64,000 bases of DNA, taken from positions 62,001 to 126,000 of the forward strand of contig CAZEJT010000002.1 of the NCBI GenBank assembly GCA_964512655.1, in the 5' to 3' direction. Below are positions 54,294-62,578 of this stretch, piece by piece. The stretch is from VBOC01 sp964512655. Lineage in GTDB: Bacteria > Bacteroidota > Ignavibacteria > UBA10030 > SZUA-254. Numbering within the stretch: position 1 is the stretch's first letter; each line of letters starts with the position of its first letter. Under the pieces are notes generated by a model that did not search any database, had not been told where the DNA came from, and worked only from the letters and a program-made list of their open reading frames with translations. Position numbers and translations under genes: made by a program.

Positions 54294-54310
54294 CTCAACT
54301 CTTACACGCG

Positions 54311-55810
54311 ATGGCAAACGAGAGAGCAAGCGCCGGCGCACCCACGAAAGCGTCCGGTCCGGTATCAATGGACAAGATCGTATCCCTCTGTAAGCGGCGC
54401 GGATTCGTCTTCCAGTCGAGCGAGATCTACGGGGGCTTGAACGGCGCGTGGGATTACGGGCCTCTCGGAGCGGAGCTCCTGAATAATATCAAGGCCGAAT
54501 GGTGGAGGGAAATGACCTTCCGCGAAAACGTGGAGGGGATCGACGCCGCCATCCTCATGCACCCCCGTGTGTGGGAAGCGTCGGGCCATGTCGAGAATTT
54601 CACCGACCCCATGGTCGACTGCCGGCAGTGCAAGTCGCGATTCCGGCTCGACCTCCTCTTCGACGAAGTATCCGCCAAGAAACGCAAAGAGCTGATGCGC
54701 GAGGCGGAGCCGAAGATAGCCGCTTCCGGCGACGAGGAGCTGATCGCGGCCGAGTTCAGGAAGTTGTCCGAGCTCGAGCCCCAGAAATTCCTCGCGATCC
54801 TCAACTGCCCGACCTGCGGCAACAAAGGCACCTTCACCGAAGCGCGGAAGTTCAACCTCATGTTCAAGACCTTCGTCGGACCGGTCGAAGACTCGGGCTC
54901 GGTCGTCTACCTCCGCCCCGAGACCGCACAGGGAATTTTCGTGAATTTCCTCAACGTGCAGTCCGCCTCCCGGCAGAAGATCCCGTTCGGCATCGCGCAA
55001 ATCGGCAAGGCCTTCAGGAACGAGATCAACACCAAGAATTTCCTCTTCCGCACGCGCGAGTTTGAGCAGATGGAAATGCAGTTCTTCGTGAAGCCCGGGA
55101 CGGACGTGGAATGGTTCGAGTACTGGCGCGAGCAGCGCATGCAGTGGTTCGTACGGCTCGGGATGGCCCCGGGAGCGCTCCAGTGGCACCAGCACGAGCC
55201 TGGGAAGCTCGCTCATTACGCGAAGGACGCCTACGATATCGAATTCGCCTTCCCCTTCGGCTGGGGGGAGATCGAAGGAGTACACAACCGGACCGACTTC
55301 GATCTCAGCCGCCACGAGCAGTTCTCGGGAAAGAGCCTGAAGTATTTCGACGAGCAGACGAAGGAAAAATTTACGCCCTTCATTATCGAGACATCTGCAG
55401 GCGCCAGCCGGTCGTGCTTGGCATTCCTGGTGAATGCCTATGCCGAGGAGGATGCCCCGACGGGCGAGGGGACGGTCGAAACCCGCGTGGTCCTCAAGCT
55501 TCATCCGAGGCTCGCGCCGATGAAGGCCGCGGTGTTTCCCCTTGTGAACCGCGACGGCATGCCCGAGATCGCACGGAAGATCGAGCAGGACCTGAGGCCC
55601 CGGATGCGCGTATCGTACGACGCGAGCGGGGCGGTCGGGAGGCGGTACCGCCGTCAGGATGAGATCGGCACTCCGTATTGCATCACGGTCGATTCACAAA
55701 CGCTGGCAGATCAGACGGTTACCGTGCGCGAGCGCGACACGATGGTTCAGGAGCGTATTGCGAGTGACGGGCTTGTTTCATATCTTTTGGGGAAGCTTTC
55801 AGCAGCGTAA
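54311..55810 (+). CDS. glyQS: Glycyl-tRNA synthetase, homodimeric class II type
   Basis: 499 residues. The core starts SLCKRRGFVFQSSEIYGGLNGAWDYGPLG. Motif 2 is in FRNEINTKNFLFRTREFEQME, GVHNRTDFDLSRH is the glycine-specific segment, and an anticodon-binding domain ends the protein. Two Cys pairs (CRQCKSRF and NCPTCGN) form a likely zinc site in the insert. The extra N-terminal 19 residues precede an internal Met at 20, which is an alternative start. Confidence 0.96.
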   Translation: MANERASAGAPTKASGPVSMDKIVSLCKRRGFVFQSSEIYGGLNGAWDYGPLGAELLNNIKAEWWREMTFRENVEGIDAAILMHPRVWEASGHVENFTDPMVDCRQCKSRFRLDLLFDEVSAKKRKELMREAEPKIAASGDEELIAAEFRKLSELEPQKFLAILNCPTCGNKGTFTEARKFNLMFKTFVGPVEDSGSVVYLRPETAQGIFVNFLNVQSASRQKIPFGIAQIGKAFRNEINTKNFLFRTREFEQMEMQFFVKPGTDVEWFEYWREQRMQWFVRLGMAPGALQWHQHEPGKLAHYAKDAYDIEFAFPFGWGEIEGVHNRTDFDLSRHEQFSGKSLKYFDEQTKEKFTPFIIETSAGASRSCLAFLVNAYAEEDAPTGEGTVETRVVLKLHPRLAPMKAAVFPLVNRDGMPEIARKIEQDLRPRMRVSYDASGAVGRRYRRQDEIGTPYCITVDSQTLADQTVTVRERDTMVQERIASDGLVSYLLGKLSAA

Positions 55811-55851
55811 TTCTCCCGGATTCCCATCTTTCATAACCTAGGAGACCACCA

Positions 55852-56523
55852 ATGACATCATCCTTGAAACTCTTCACGGTTCTGATAGTGTGCGCCTCGC
55901 TCCTGATGATGGGCTGCGGCGCAAGCAACACCGCCAAGGGCGGGGGGATCGGCGCCGGAGCCGGAGCCATCATCGGCGGGATCATCGGCCACATGGCCGG
56001 CAATACGGCTGCGGGGGTAATCATCGGGGCGGCAGTGGGCGGCACGGCGGGCCTCCTGATCGGCCATTACATGGACAAGCAGGCCGAAGAGATGAGGCAG
56101 GATCTGAAAAATGCTAAGATCGAGCGGGTCGGCGAAGGGATCAAGATCACGTTCGACTCCGGAATCCTCTTCAATACGAATTCCTCAGACCTGCAGCCGG
56201 GGGCGAAAACCAACATCAATAACCTTTCGAAGATCCTCAACAAGTATCCCGATACCAACATTCTGGTCGACGGTTACACCGACTCAACGGGCACTGCCGA
56301 GTACAATCAGCGGCTCTCCGAGCGAAGAGCGGGGTCGGTTGCGGATTACCTGAAGGGCGATGCCGTTGCCGGCTCGCGCCTCACCACGAGGGGCTTCGGC
56401 GAGACAAATCCGGTCGCTTCGAACGCCACGGCCGACGGCCGGCAGCAGAACCGCCGCGTCGAGGTTGCGATCTTCGCGAACGACAAGCTGAAGGACGCCG
56501 CCATGAACAACAAGCTCGAGTGA
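55852..56523 (+). CDS. OmpA-family lipoprotein with glycine-zipper segment
   Basis: 223 residues: signal with lipobox LMMGC (Cys22). A Gly/Ala-rich double helix (GGGIGAGAGAIIGGIIGHMAG and AAGVIIGAAVGGTAGLLIG) of glycine-zipper type follows, then an OmpA peptidoglycan-binding domain (about 100-210) with VDGYTDSTGTAEYNQRLSERRA and the NRRVEV end. It likely tethers the outer membrane to peptidoglycan. AGGAGA lies upstream of the ATG. The stop overlaps the next GTG. Confidence 0.93.
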   Translation: MTSSLKLFTVLIVCASLLMMGCGASNTAKGGGIGAGAGAIIGGIIGHMAGNTAAGVIIGAAVGGTAGLLIGHYMDKQAEEMRQDLKNAKIERVGEGIKITFDSGILFNTNSSDLQPGAKTNINNLSKILNKYPDTNILVDGYTDSTGTAEYNQRLSERRAGSVADYLKGDAVAGSRLTTRGFGETNPVASNATADGRQQNRRVEVAIFANDKLKDAAMNNKLE

Positions 56524-57704
56524 GAGCCGGTGACCGGCCGATCCGATGTGTGCGGCGGGGCGTGTGGCTGCTCGTCTCAACAGTCCTCCTTTTGGCTGGC
56601 ACGTGCGAGGCGCAGTGGATAGGCGACCCCGATCTCGAAGCGCACGCGCACCGCGGGATAGAATTCGTCTATAATCTCGCCTTCGATAGCGCGCGCTCCG
56701 AATTTCAGCAGATTGCCCGCCGGAAACCAGATCATCCGGCGGGCTTTTTTTTCCTCGCGATGGTGGACTGGTGGAAGATCGTCACCGACCTCGGCAATAC
56801 CTCGTCCGACGACCGCTTCCTCTCCGAACTCGACCGCGTGATTGATCTCTGCGACAAGAGGCTGGACAAGGACAGCCACGATACTGCGGCCCTCTTCTTC
56901 AAGGGAGGCGCGCTCGGCTACCGCGGCAGGCTCCACGGAAACCGGGAGGACTGGCTTCAGGCGGCGAACGACGGCCGGACCGCCCTGCCGATCGTCGAAG
57001 AAGCCTACAAACTCGCCCCGGGCAATTCCGATGTATTGCTCGGGATGGGAGTATACCATTATTATGCGGCGGTGATCCCGGACCAATACCCGCTCGTCAA
57101 GCCCTTGATGATCTTCTTCCCGAAGGGGAACAAGAGCCTGGGCTTGAAAGAACTGCAACGGGCGGCAGCGAAGGCGCGGTATGCCGATATTGAAGCGACC
57201 TACTTTCTCGTTCAGGTGTTGCAGAATTTCGAGAAGCGCCCGGCCGAAGCCCTCCCCCTCGCACTGAGGCTTCATTCCCGGTTCCCGAACAATCCGATCT
57301 TCCACAGGTACGTAGGCCGGTGCTACGCGGCGATCGGAACCATGGACTCATGCGCCAAAACATTTGCCGACGTCCTCCGCAAGAGGGACGCGAAGATGCG
57401 GGGATACGACAACATCGCCGAGCGCGAGGCGCGATACTACCTCGGCATCGACGAAATGAACAAGGGGAATTACCCTGTCGCTCTCGGCCATTTCTATAGG
57501 GCCGATGAGCTTTCGCGCACGATCGACAAAGACCCCTCGGGATTCATGGCAATGACAAACCTGAAGATCGGATGCATATACGATATCCAACACAATAGGG
57601 ACCTTGCAAAGGAGCAATACAGGAAGGTTCTCGGGATGACGGATTTTCAGGGATCCCACGATCTGGCCGAGCGCTATCTGAAAACCCCCTTCCAAAAGAA
57701 CTGA
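56520..57704 (+). CDS. Exported TPR protein
   Basis: 394 residues from GTG 56520 (GTGA overlap). A signal segment ends about TCEAQ (33). TPR-like helices cover the rest, for example FVYNLAFDSARSEFQQIARR, ADIEATYFLVQVLQNFEKRP and YYLGIDEMNKGNYPVALGHF. No enzyme motif is seen. Probably periplasmic and scaffolding; the specific role is unknown. Confidence 0.8.
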   Translation: MRAGDRPIRCVRRGVWLLVSTVLLLAGTCEAQWIGDPDLEAHAHRGIEFVYNLAFDSARSEFQQIARRKPDHPAGFFFLAMVDWWKIVTDLGNTSSDDRFLSELDRVIDLCDKRLDKDSHDTAALFFKGGALGYRGRLHGNREDWLQAANDGRTALPIVEEAYKLAPGNSDVLLGMGVYHYYAAVIPDQYPLVKPLMIFFPKGNKSLGLKELQRAAAKARYADIEATYFLVQVLQNFEKRPAEALPLALRLHSRFPNNPIFHRYVGRCYAAIGTMDSCAKTFADVLRKRDAKMRGYDNIAEREARYYLGIDEMNKGNYPVALGHFYRADELSRTIDKDPSGFMAMTNLKIGCIYDIQHNRDLAKEQYRKVLGMTDFQGSHDLAERYLKTPFQKN

Positions 57705-57711
57705 ACCCGGG

Positions 57712-58464
57712 ATGCTCAGGACTCTCTTGTTCGGTCTGATTGCGGCCGGGGCAGAAATAGCCGGCGGGACTCTCATTGTGCTGAGGAAAGAGTGGCCGAA
57801 GCGGGTCCAAGAGTACTTACTCGCGTTGAGCGCGGGGTTTCTCCTCGCCCTCGTCTTCTTCGATCTCATCCCCGTTTCGCTCGGCGCAGTGGGCCGCTTC
57901 GCGCCGCTCTACATCGTGCTTGGGTTCTCTGTCCTCCACCTCTTTGAGCACACACTCGTCGGCCACCTCCATTTCGGGGAAGAAACGCACGTTGAGCTGA
58001 TGGTGCCGAGGGCGGCGAGCATTTCGGCATTTTCAGGGCTATTTATACACGCGTTCTTCGACGGAATTTCAATCTCGGCAGGGATGCAGTACGACTTCTT
58101 CATCGGCCTCCTTGTGTTCCTGGCAATCCTTCTCCATAAGCTCCCCGAAGGGCTGACGATTGCATCCATCATGATTGCCGGGAGACACTCCCGCAAGACC
58201 GCATTCCTTGCCTCCCTCGCAATCGGGCTTGCGACGATGTTGGGGATCGTGGTAGTGTTCTTCGTCAGTGGGATCGGAAAAGAGGCGGTAGGGGTCTCGC
58301 TCGCGTTCTCGGCGGGTGCGGCGGCCTATGTCGGGGCAAGCGATCTGATTCCCGAGGTCAACCGGTCGGGAAACCGCATCGCCCCCCTCGTGGTCTTTGG
58401 AGGGATGCTGCTCTTCTATCTTAGCCAGGAAGCTCTTCGCGCAGCGATCGGTCCGGGATTGTAA
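57712..58464 (+). CDS. ZIP family divalent-metal transporter
   Basis: 250 residues with about eight TM helices. The paired metal-binding motifs in TM4 and TM5 are intact: HAFFDGISI and HKLPEG. A further acidic motif EHTLVGHLHFGEE lies in the loop before TM4. ZIP proteins import zinc, iron or other divalent metals. It starts 7 bases after the TPR gene. Confidence 0.92.
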   Translation: MLRTLLFGLIAAGAEIAGGTLIVLRKEWPKRVQEYLLALSAGFLLALVFFDLIPVSLGAVGRFAPLYIVLGFSVLHLFEHTLVGHLHFGEETHVELMVPRAASISAFSGLFIHAFFDGISISAGMQYDFFIGLLVFLAILLHKLPEGLTIASIMIAGRHSRKTAFLASLAIGLATMLGIVVVFFVSGIGKEAVGVSLAFSAGAAAYVGASDLIPEVNRSGNRIAPLVVFGGMLLFYLSQEALRAAIGPGL

Positions 58465-58505
58465 TCCGGGCTTGTGATGCGCGCAGGTCATGACGGACGG
58501 TCAAC

Positions 58506-58722
58506 TGGTGTCACGGTCCATACCGTGACACCAGCCGGCAAGCTAGGCGCCGGCTTTAGCCTGCATAATCGCTTGCAGCTGCTGGAAGTATCGGTTCTAG
58601 AACTCCGGTAGGCGCTGGCGGTAGGCGCAGGCTTTAGCCTGCGCAATCGCTTACGGCTGCTGGAGGTATCGGTTGTAGAACTCCGGTAGGCGCTGGCGGT
58701 AGGCGCAGGCTTTAGCCTGCGC
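58506..58722. repeat. One 28-nt palindrome plus three 78-bp REP-containing tandem units
   Basis: 58506-58533 is identical to the palindrome copies near 45.4 kb. REP hairpins of the form GTAG, GCGCAGG, CTTTAG, CCTGCGC follow at 58621-58644 and 58699-58722, with a degenerate copy near 58543-58566. They are embedded in a 78-bp repeat (GCTGCTGGA, TATCGGTT, GAACTCCGGTAGGCGCTGGCG). The 269-base gap between the ZIP gene and porQ holds nothing else. Confidence 0.85.
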
Positions 58723-58733
58723 AAGCTAAGCTG

Positions 58734-59699
58734 TCAGAAGGTTATACTGATCCTGTGCACCGCCCCTATCTGGCCGAGCGATGAGTACGCGTAATCGACG
58801 CTGTACATCTCCGTGTTTACCCCTCCCCCGATCGAAAGTCCCGCAAGCCCCGAGCTCGAAAGGACCTTGAGATCCTGCCGGGCCGCGTTGTTGTAACCGA
58901 TGCGGAAATGTACGTTCGGTCCGGGGACGAGATCGAGTCCCACAGAGAACGCCCTGAACCGCCTGGAAAATGAATCCTGGTCGTCGTTGAGCCTGTCGAA
59001 GCTGATCAGAAGAGCCGCCGGTAGATGTTCCGGGTAGAGCGCGGCCCCGATCCGAAGATCGAGTGGAAGGGATTCTCTCGTATTTACGTAGGGAGAAAAC
59101 TGGGTGCCGAGATTAAGGAGAGCGACCCCAAGCGTGATCCGGTCGGGAATCGCGACATACTGCAATCCGAAATCGAGGGCAGCCGCGGATGAGTGGGCCT
59201 CGGCAATCGACGAATAGATGAACTTCGCATTGACCCCGTAATTCAGACCGGGCTGCAACACCCCCGCATACCCTCCGGTGATCGCGAGCTCGCCGGCGCC
59301 GAATGTTCCCAGATCCTCCCCCTCTTCCCCCGTCCGTTGAAACTCGCCGTAGTTGATATACTCGACTCCCCCGCCGACGAACCCGAGGTTTGTTATCTCT
59401 GTCCCGAAGCTTGCATGGCCTGCGTTGATATCGAGAAGGTGTTTGAAAAAACCGAACGAGAATCTTCGCTGAGCAAGCGTCGCGAGACCGGCGGGGTTAT
59501 AGAAGATCGCGTTCGGGTCATCAACTACGACCACCGATCCTCCCCCGAGCGCGGCCGCGCGGGCACCGACATCGAGCTGGAGGAAGTTATAGGTGCTGTT
59601 GTTCTGCGAACGCGCTGAGGCGATCGCACCGAGTGCGAGCAATGCTCCCGCCGCCGCTCTCCCGAGATCTCGTCTCAGCCCATTGCGCTTGAGTTTCAT
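58734..59699 (-). CDS. porQ: PorQ-like type IX secretion protein
   Basis: From the ATG at 59699 it is 321 residues; an ATG 30 bases upstream is also open. A signal segment (AAAGALLALGAIASARS) is followed by STYNFLQLDVGARAAALGGGSVVVVDDPNAIFYNPAGL. This is the PorQ/PorV pattern, and the YNFLQL start favours PorQ. The rest is an amphipathic beta-barrel ending SITF. PorV/PorQ-type outer-membrane proteins help process or attach T9SS cargo, which fits the T9SS subtilisin in this window. Confidence 0.82.
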   Translation of the reverse strand: MKLKRNGLRRDLGRAAAGALLALGAIASARSQNNSTYNFLQLDVGARAAALGGGSVVVVDDPNAIFYNPAGLATLAQRRFSFGFFKHLLDINAGHASFGTEITNLGFVGGGVEYINYGEFQRTGEEGEDLGTFGAGELAITGGYAGVLQPGLNYGVNAKFIYSSIAEAHSSAAALDFGLQYVAIPDRITLGVALLNLGTQFSPYVNTRESLPLDLRIGAALYPEHLPAALLISFDRLNDDQDSFSRRFRAFSVGLDLVPGPNVHFRIGYNNAARQDLKVLSSSGLAGLSIGGGVNTEMYSVDYAYSSLGQIGAVHRISITF

Positions 59700-59753
59700 C
59701 GACCGGAATCTACGTAATTGGCCCCTCATTCACAAGAAATGGCTTCGTTTGGC

Positions 59754-59781
59754 TTGTTTCCTTACGTGAAAATCGTATATT
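59754..59781 (+). promoter_or_regulatory. Promoter of deoC and the SPOR lipoproteins
   Basis: TTGTTT (59754-59759), 16 bases, TATATT (59776-59781). AAAGGA follows before the ATG at 59803, so the leader is about 15 bases. Confidence 0.6.
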
Positions 59782-59802
59782 GATGCTGAAAGGATAAAAC
59801 AG

Positions 59803-60696
59803 ATGCTCCCGGGTGAAGTTGAACGGCTTGTTGAATCGATCCTGCGCGATGGCGCAGGCGGGCATATGTGCTGCAAAGACGGCACGTGCAGCGACGGACT
59901 CTGCGTCATCCACAACAAGGAAGGCGTCAGGAGCATCGTCCACAACGGCGCGGCCAGGGTCAGCGCCGGAATGGGGATCGAGGCGGCAGGGGGGATTGAA
60001 ACCGATCTCGCCCGCATGATCGATCACACTCTCCTCAAGCCCGAGGCGACGAAAGAGCAGATCACAAAGCTCTGCCTCGAAGCCAAAAAGTACAATTTTG
60101 CAAGCGTTTGCATAAATCCGTGCTACGTATCGCTCTGTGCGAAACTGCTCCGGGATACGCCCGTAAAGGTCTGTACGGTCATCGGCTTTCCCCTCGGGGC
60201 GGTTACATCTGCCGGAAAGGCGTTCGAGGGGGAACAGGCCCTGCGCGACGGCGCGACCGAGCTGGACATGGTCGTAAACGTGGGGATGCTAAAGTCGGGC
60301 GAGTATGAGTATGTCGAGAATGACATTTTTGCCGTCGTGACCACGGCCCGGCGCTATCGCGCGCTCACAAAAGTGATTCTCGAAACATCGCTCATCAACG
60401 ATGAGGAGAAGATAAAGGCCTGCATTCTGGCGAAGCGCGCGGGGGCCGACTTCGTGAAGACGTCGACCGGTTTCTCGGGAGGAGGGGCGACCGTCGGAGA
60501 CATCGCGCTGATGCGGCATGTCGTGGGTTCCGCGATGGGTGTGAAGGCTTCCGGCGGAGTGCGAACGCGGGAAGATGCGCTCGCTCTCGTTGCCAGCGGG
60601 GCCGACCGTATCGGGGCAAGCGCGAGCGTCAAGATCGTCGGAGGTAACGGCGCTCCCCAGGAAAAGGCCGGCGTGAAGAAGGCAGAGTCCTACTAA
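59803..60696 (+). CDS. deoC: Deoxyribose-phosphate aldolase with Cys-rich N-terminal extension
   Basis: 297 residues against about 220 for a typical DeoC. The core starts near 68 (DLARMIDHTLLKPEAT). The Schiff-base Lys is K219 in VKTSTGF, with D156 (ELDMVVN) and K248 (VKASGG) as the other catalytic residues, so it should be active. The first 60 residues hold an amphipathic helix (EVERLVESILRDG) and a cluster C23, C24, C29, C34. DeoC splits deoxyribose-5-phosphate to acetaldehyde and glyceraldehyde-3-phosphate. The extension could bind metal or an FeS cluster, or act as a targeting peptide; neither is shown. Confidence 0.92.
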   Translation: MLPGEVERLVESILRDGAGGHMCCKDGTCSDGLCVIHNKEGVRSIVHNGAARVSAGMGIEAAGGIETDLARMIDHTLLKPEATKEQITKLCLEAKKYNFASVCINPCYVSLCAKLLRDTPVKVCTVIGFPLGAVTSAGKAFEGEQALRDGATELDMVVNVGMLKSGEYEYVENDIFAVVTTARRYRALTKVILETSLINDEEKIKACILAKRAGADFVKTSTGFSGGGATVGDIALMRHVVGSAMGVKASGGVRTREDALALVASGADRIGASASVKIVGGNGAPQEKAGVKKAESY

Positions 60697-60720
60697 CGAC
60701 CACAACATCCAGAGGTTGCT

Positions 60721-61194
60721 ATGAACGTGTTCAAATCATCGCTCCTGGTCCTGCTCGTCGCCGCGGGGTTTCTCGCGGCGGGCTGTTCCGGTTCCAAATC
60801 GAGCACCACCGGGAACACCGGCTCGACGACCGTACCGAACCCGAGCGAGCCGGCAGCGAAGAGCGAGACAGGGGCCGCAAAGGCAGATACGTTCGACGTC
60901 AAAGTCGATAACTCTAAGAAACCCCCCTACCAGGCCACGGTCCAGCAGACCGGATTCACGGTTCAGATCGGAGCGTATCAGAAGCAGGAGAACGCAGACA
61001 GGGTTGCGTCTCTCGCGCGCGAGCGGTTTACGGTGAGTGTAAGCACCGTCCTTGATAAGACAAGCGGACTCTATAAAGTCCTCGTCGGGAGCTTTACGAC
61101 GAAAGACCAGGCGCGAAGCTTCCGTGACGACATGGTGCAAAAATACCCGAGCGATTACAAGGATGCGTGGACGACGGACATTCCCCAGCACTAA
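60721..61194 (+). CDS. SPOR-domain lipoprotein 1
   Basis: 157 residues with signal and lipobox LAAGC (Cys22). A Ser/Thr/Pro-rich linker is followed by a SPOR domain (about 78-150) with TVQIGAYQKQENADRVA and YKVLVGSFTTKDQARSF. SPOR domains bind denuded septal peptidoglycan. The gene begins 24 bases after deoC and overlaps a second SPOR gene by 32 bases. Confidence 0.88.
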   Translation: MNVFKSSLLVLLVAAGFLAAGCSGSKSSTTGNTGSTTVPNPSEPAAKSETGAAKADTFDVKVDNSKKPPYQATVQQTGFTVQIGAYQKQENADRVASLARERFTVSVSTVLDKTSGLYKVLVGSFTTKDQARSFRDDMVQKYPSDYKDAWTTDIPQH

Positions 61195-61732
61195 TCTCGG
61201 GCTCCTGAGCGCGTCGCTATTGCTCGGGGCACTGGGCTTAGCTGGCTGCTCGGGCTCGAAAGAGGCCGAGCCGCATCGAACCGGCACAGCGGCTCCATCC
61301 ACCGCGCTTCAACGGTACGAGAAAACGTTTAATCCTGCAGACTACGACGCGGACATCAAGCTCGTCAAGCAGGAGGAAAAAACTCAGCGCACTGCTCCCG
61401 AGCCGACGCCGCTGGTCACAACCGCTCTCCCCGAGAGTGTGCAGGGTTTCCGGGTACAGGTGCTCCTGACTCAGGAAATCGACGACGCGGTGAAGATGAA
61501 GGAGAATGTGGAGCGCCTCCTCCCGGATCAATGGGCCTACATCGTCTACGACTCGCCTTATTATAAGGTCAGAGTAGGCAATTGCGAGGACCGCAGCTCG
61601 GCGAACCCGCTTGTGAAGAAGCTGAACTCGCTTGGATTCAAGGAGGCGTGGATCGTCCCTGACAATGTTCTGAAGAATCTCCCCCCGAAACCTCCCGATT
61701 TAAACATCGAGCTAAAGCCGGAAAACCGGTAA
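61163..61732 (+). CDS. SPOR-domain lipoprotein 2
   Basis: From the ATG at 61163 it is 189 residues. The frame is open further upstream inside the previous gene, but the signal peptide (LLSASLLLGALGLAGCSGSK) starts just after this Met. LAGC is the lipobox. A SPOR-like domain covers about 108-180 (GFRVQVLLTQEIDDAVKMKENV and YYKVRVGNCEDRSSANPLVKKL). It is a weak paralogue of the preceding protein. Confidence 0.82.
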   Translation: MRGRRTFPSTNLGLLSASLLLGALGLAGCSGSKEAEPHRTGTAAPSTALQRYEKTFNPADYDADIKLVKQEEKTQRTAPEPTPLVTTALPESVQGFRVQVLLTQEIDDAVKMKENVERLLPDQWAYIVYDSPYYKVRVGNCEDRSSANPLVKKLNSLGFKEAWIVPDNVLKNLPPKPPDLNIELKPENR

Positions 61733-61768
61733 CCGCCCCCCGGTATCCCTCCCGGTAATCGCCCCCCG

Positions 61769-61960
61769 GTAGGCGCGGGCTTTAGCCCGCGCTCCTGTGT
61801 CCCCATCGGTAGGCGCACCCTTCAGGGTGCGCAATCAACTCGCCCCGAAATGCCACCGGTAATCTCACCCCGGTAGGCGCACCCTTCAGGGTGCGCAATC
61901 AACTCGCCCCGAAATGCGCCCTTGATCACACCCCCGGTAGTCGCACCCTTTAGGGTGCGC
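61769..61960 (+). repeat. REP array of four hairpins beside the RAYT gene
   Basis: Four GTAG-headed hairpins lie at 61769-61792, 61809-61832, 61873-61896 and 61937-61960; the last three are spaced 64 bp apart. The pattern is GTAG, GCGCACCC, TTCA or TTTA, GGGTGCGC, with GCGCGGG arms in the first. GTAG at the 5' foot is the known mark of REP sequences mobilised by RAYT enzymes. The 241-base gap holds nothing else. Confidence 0.85.
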
Positions 61961-61973
61961 AAACAATTCATCC

Positions 61974-62450
61974 ATGCACAGACATACCCGACACGTCCAT
62001 CACCTTGACAGGGAACGCTATCGTGGGCTGGTACGTGTCTCGTTCACGATCTGCGTCCACGATCGCAGGCCACTTTTAAATGATGGTTGCGTGGTCGATG
62101 CTCTGTCTCACATCCTACTTCGCGAAGCGCGGGGCACAGATTGTGAAATCCTGGTCTATCTTTTCATGCCCGACCACTGCCACATCCTTCTGCAGGGAAA
62201 ATCAGAACGCTCGGATACCTGGGCGGCGATCACCCGGTTCAAACAGATGGCGGGCTATTGGCTCTCAAAGAACTTCCCCGGGGCTAGATGGCAAAGAGAC
62301 TTTTACGATCACATTCTACGAGCAGAAGAGGATACGATACGACACGTCCGGTACATTCTTGAGAATCCGTTGAGGAAAGGACTTACGCGTGACTGGAACT
62401 CTTACCTGCACAAGGGGTCGACTGTTTTTGTTCTTCAGGAGATACGCTGA
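61974..62450 (+). CDS. REP-associated tyrosine transposase (RAYT, Y1/IS200-like)
   Basis: 158 residues. The HxH metal-binding motif is MPDHCHIL (H68, H70). RYILENPLRKGL holds the likely catalytic Tyr127 in the RAYT pattern Y-x3-NP. RWQRDFYDHILRAEED is the conserved segment before it. RAYTs are single-copy IS200-related nucleases that cut and rejoin REP single strands. The adjacent GTAG-headed array makes this a REP/RAYT pair. It looks intact and starts 13 bases after the last REP. Confidence 0.9.
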   Translation: MHRHTRHVHHLDRERYRGLVRVSFTICVHDRRPLLNDGCVVDALSHILLREARGTDCEILVYLFMPDHCHILLQGKSERSDTWAAITRFKQMAGYWLSKNFPGARWQRDFYDHILRAEEDTIRHVRYILENPLRKGLTRDWNSYLHKGSTVFVLQEIR

Positions 62451-62534
62451 GATCCGGCTGACGTAATCCGTACCAACGTCGCTGAGAGGCGTCCACACGT
62501 GCAACACTTGCTTTGAAACTTTTTCCCAATTAAA

Positions 62535-62564
62535 TTGTTTTATTATTTAAGCAAATGCTAAAAT
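62535..62564 (+). promoter_or_regulatory. Promoter of the arsR-merT operon
   Basis: TTGTTT (62535-62540), 18 bases, TAAAAT (62559-62564). The -10 box lies inside the predicted ArsR operator, so repressor and polymerase would compete. Confidence 0.5.
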
Positions 62565-62565
62565 A
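62544..62565. promoter_or_regulatory. ArsR/SmtB-type operator
   Basis: An imperfect palindrome: TATTTAAGCA, AA, TGCTAAAATA, with 9 of 10 positions paired. Size and base content match ArsR/SmtB operators. It ends 13 bases before the repressor ATG, as expected for autoregulation. Confidence 0.65.
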
Positions 62566-62578
62566 TGGGGATTGATCT

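Noticed and set aside
54365..55504. 379-codon minus-strand ORF
   Set aside because: Antisense shadow of glycyl-tRNA synthetase.
58540..58730. Possible CRISPR-like array of 78-bp units
   Set aside because: The 'spacers' are conserved between units and the hairpins match the REP family.
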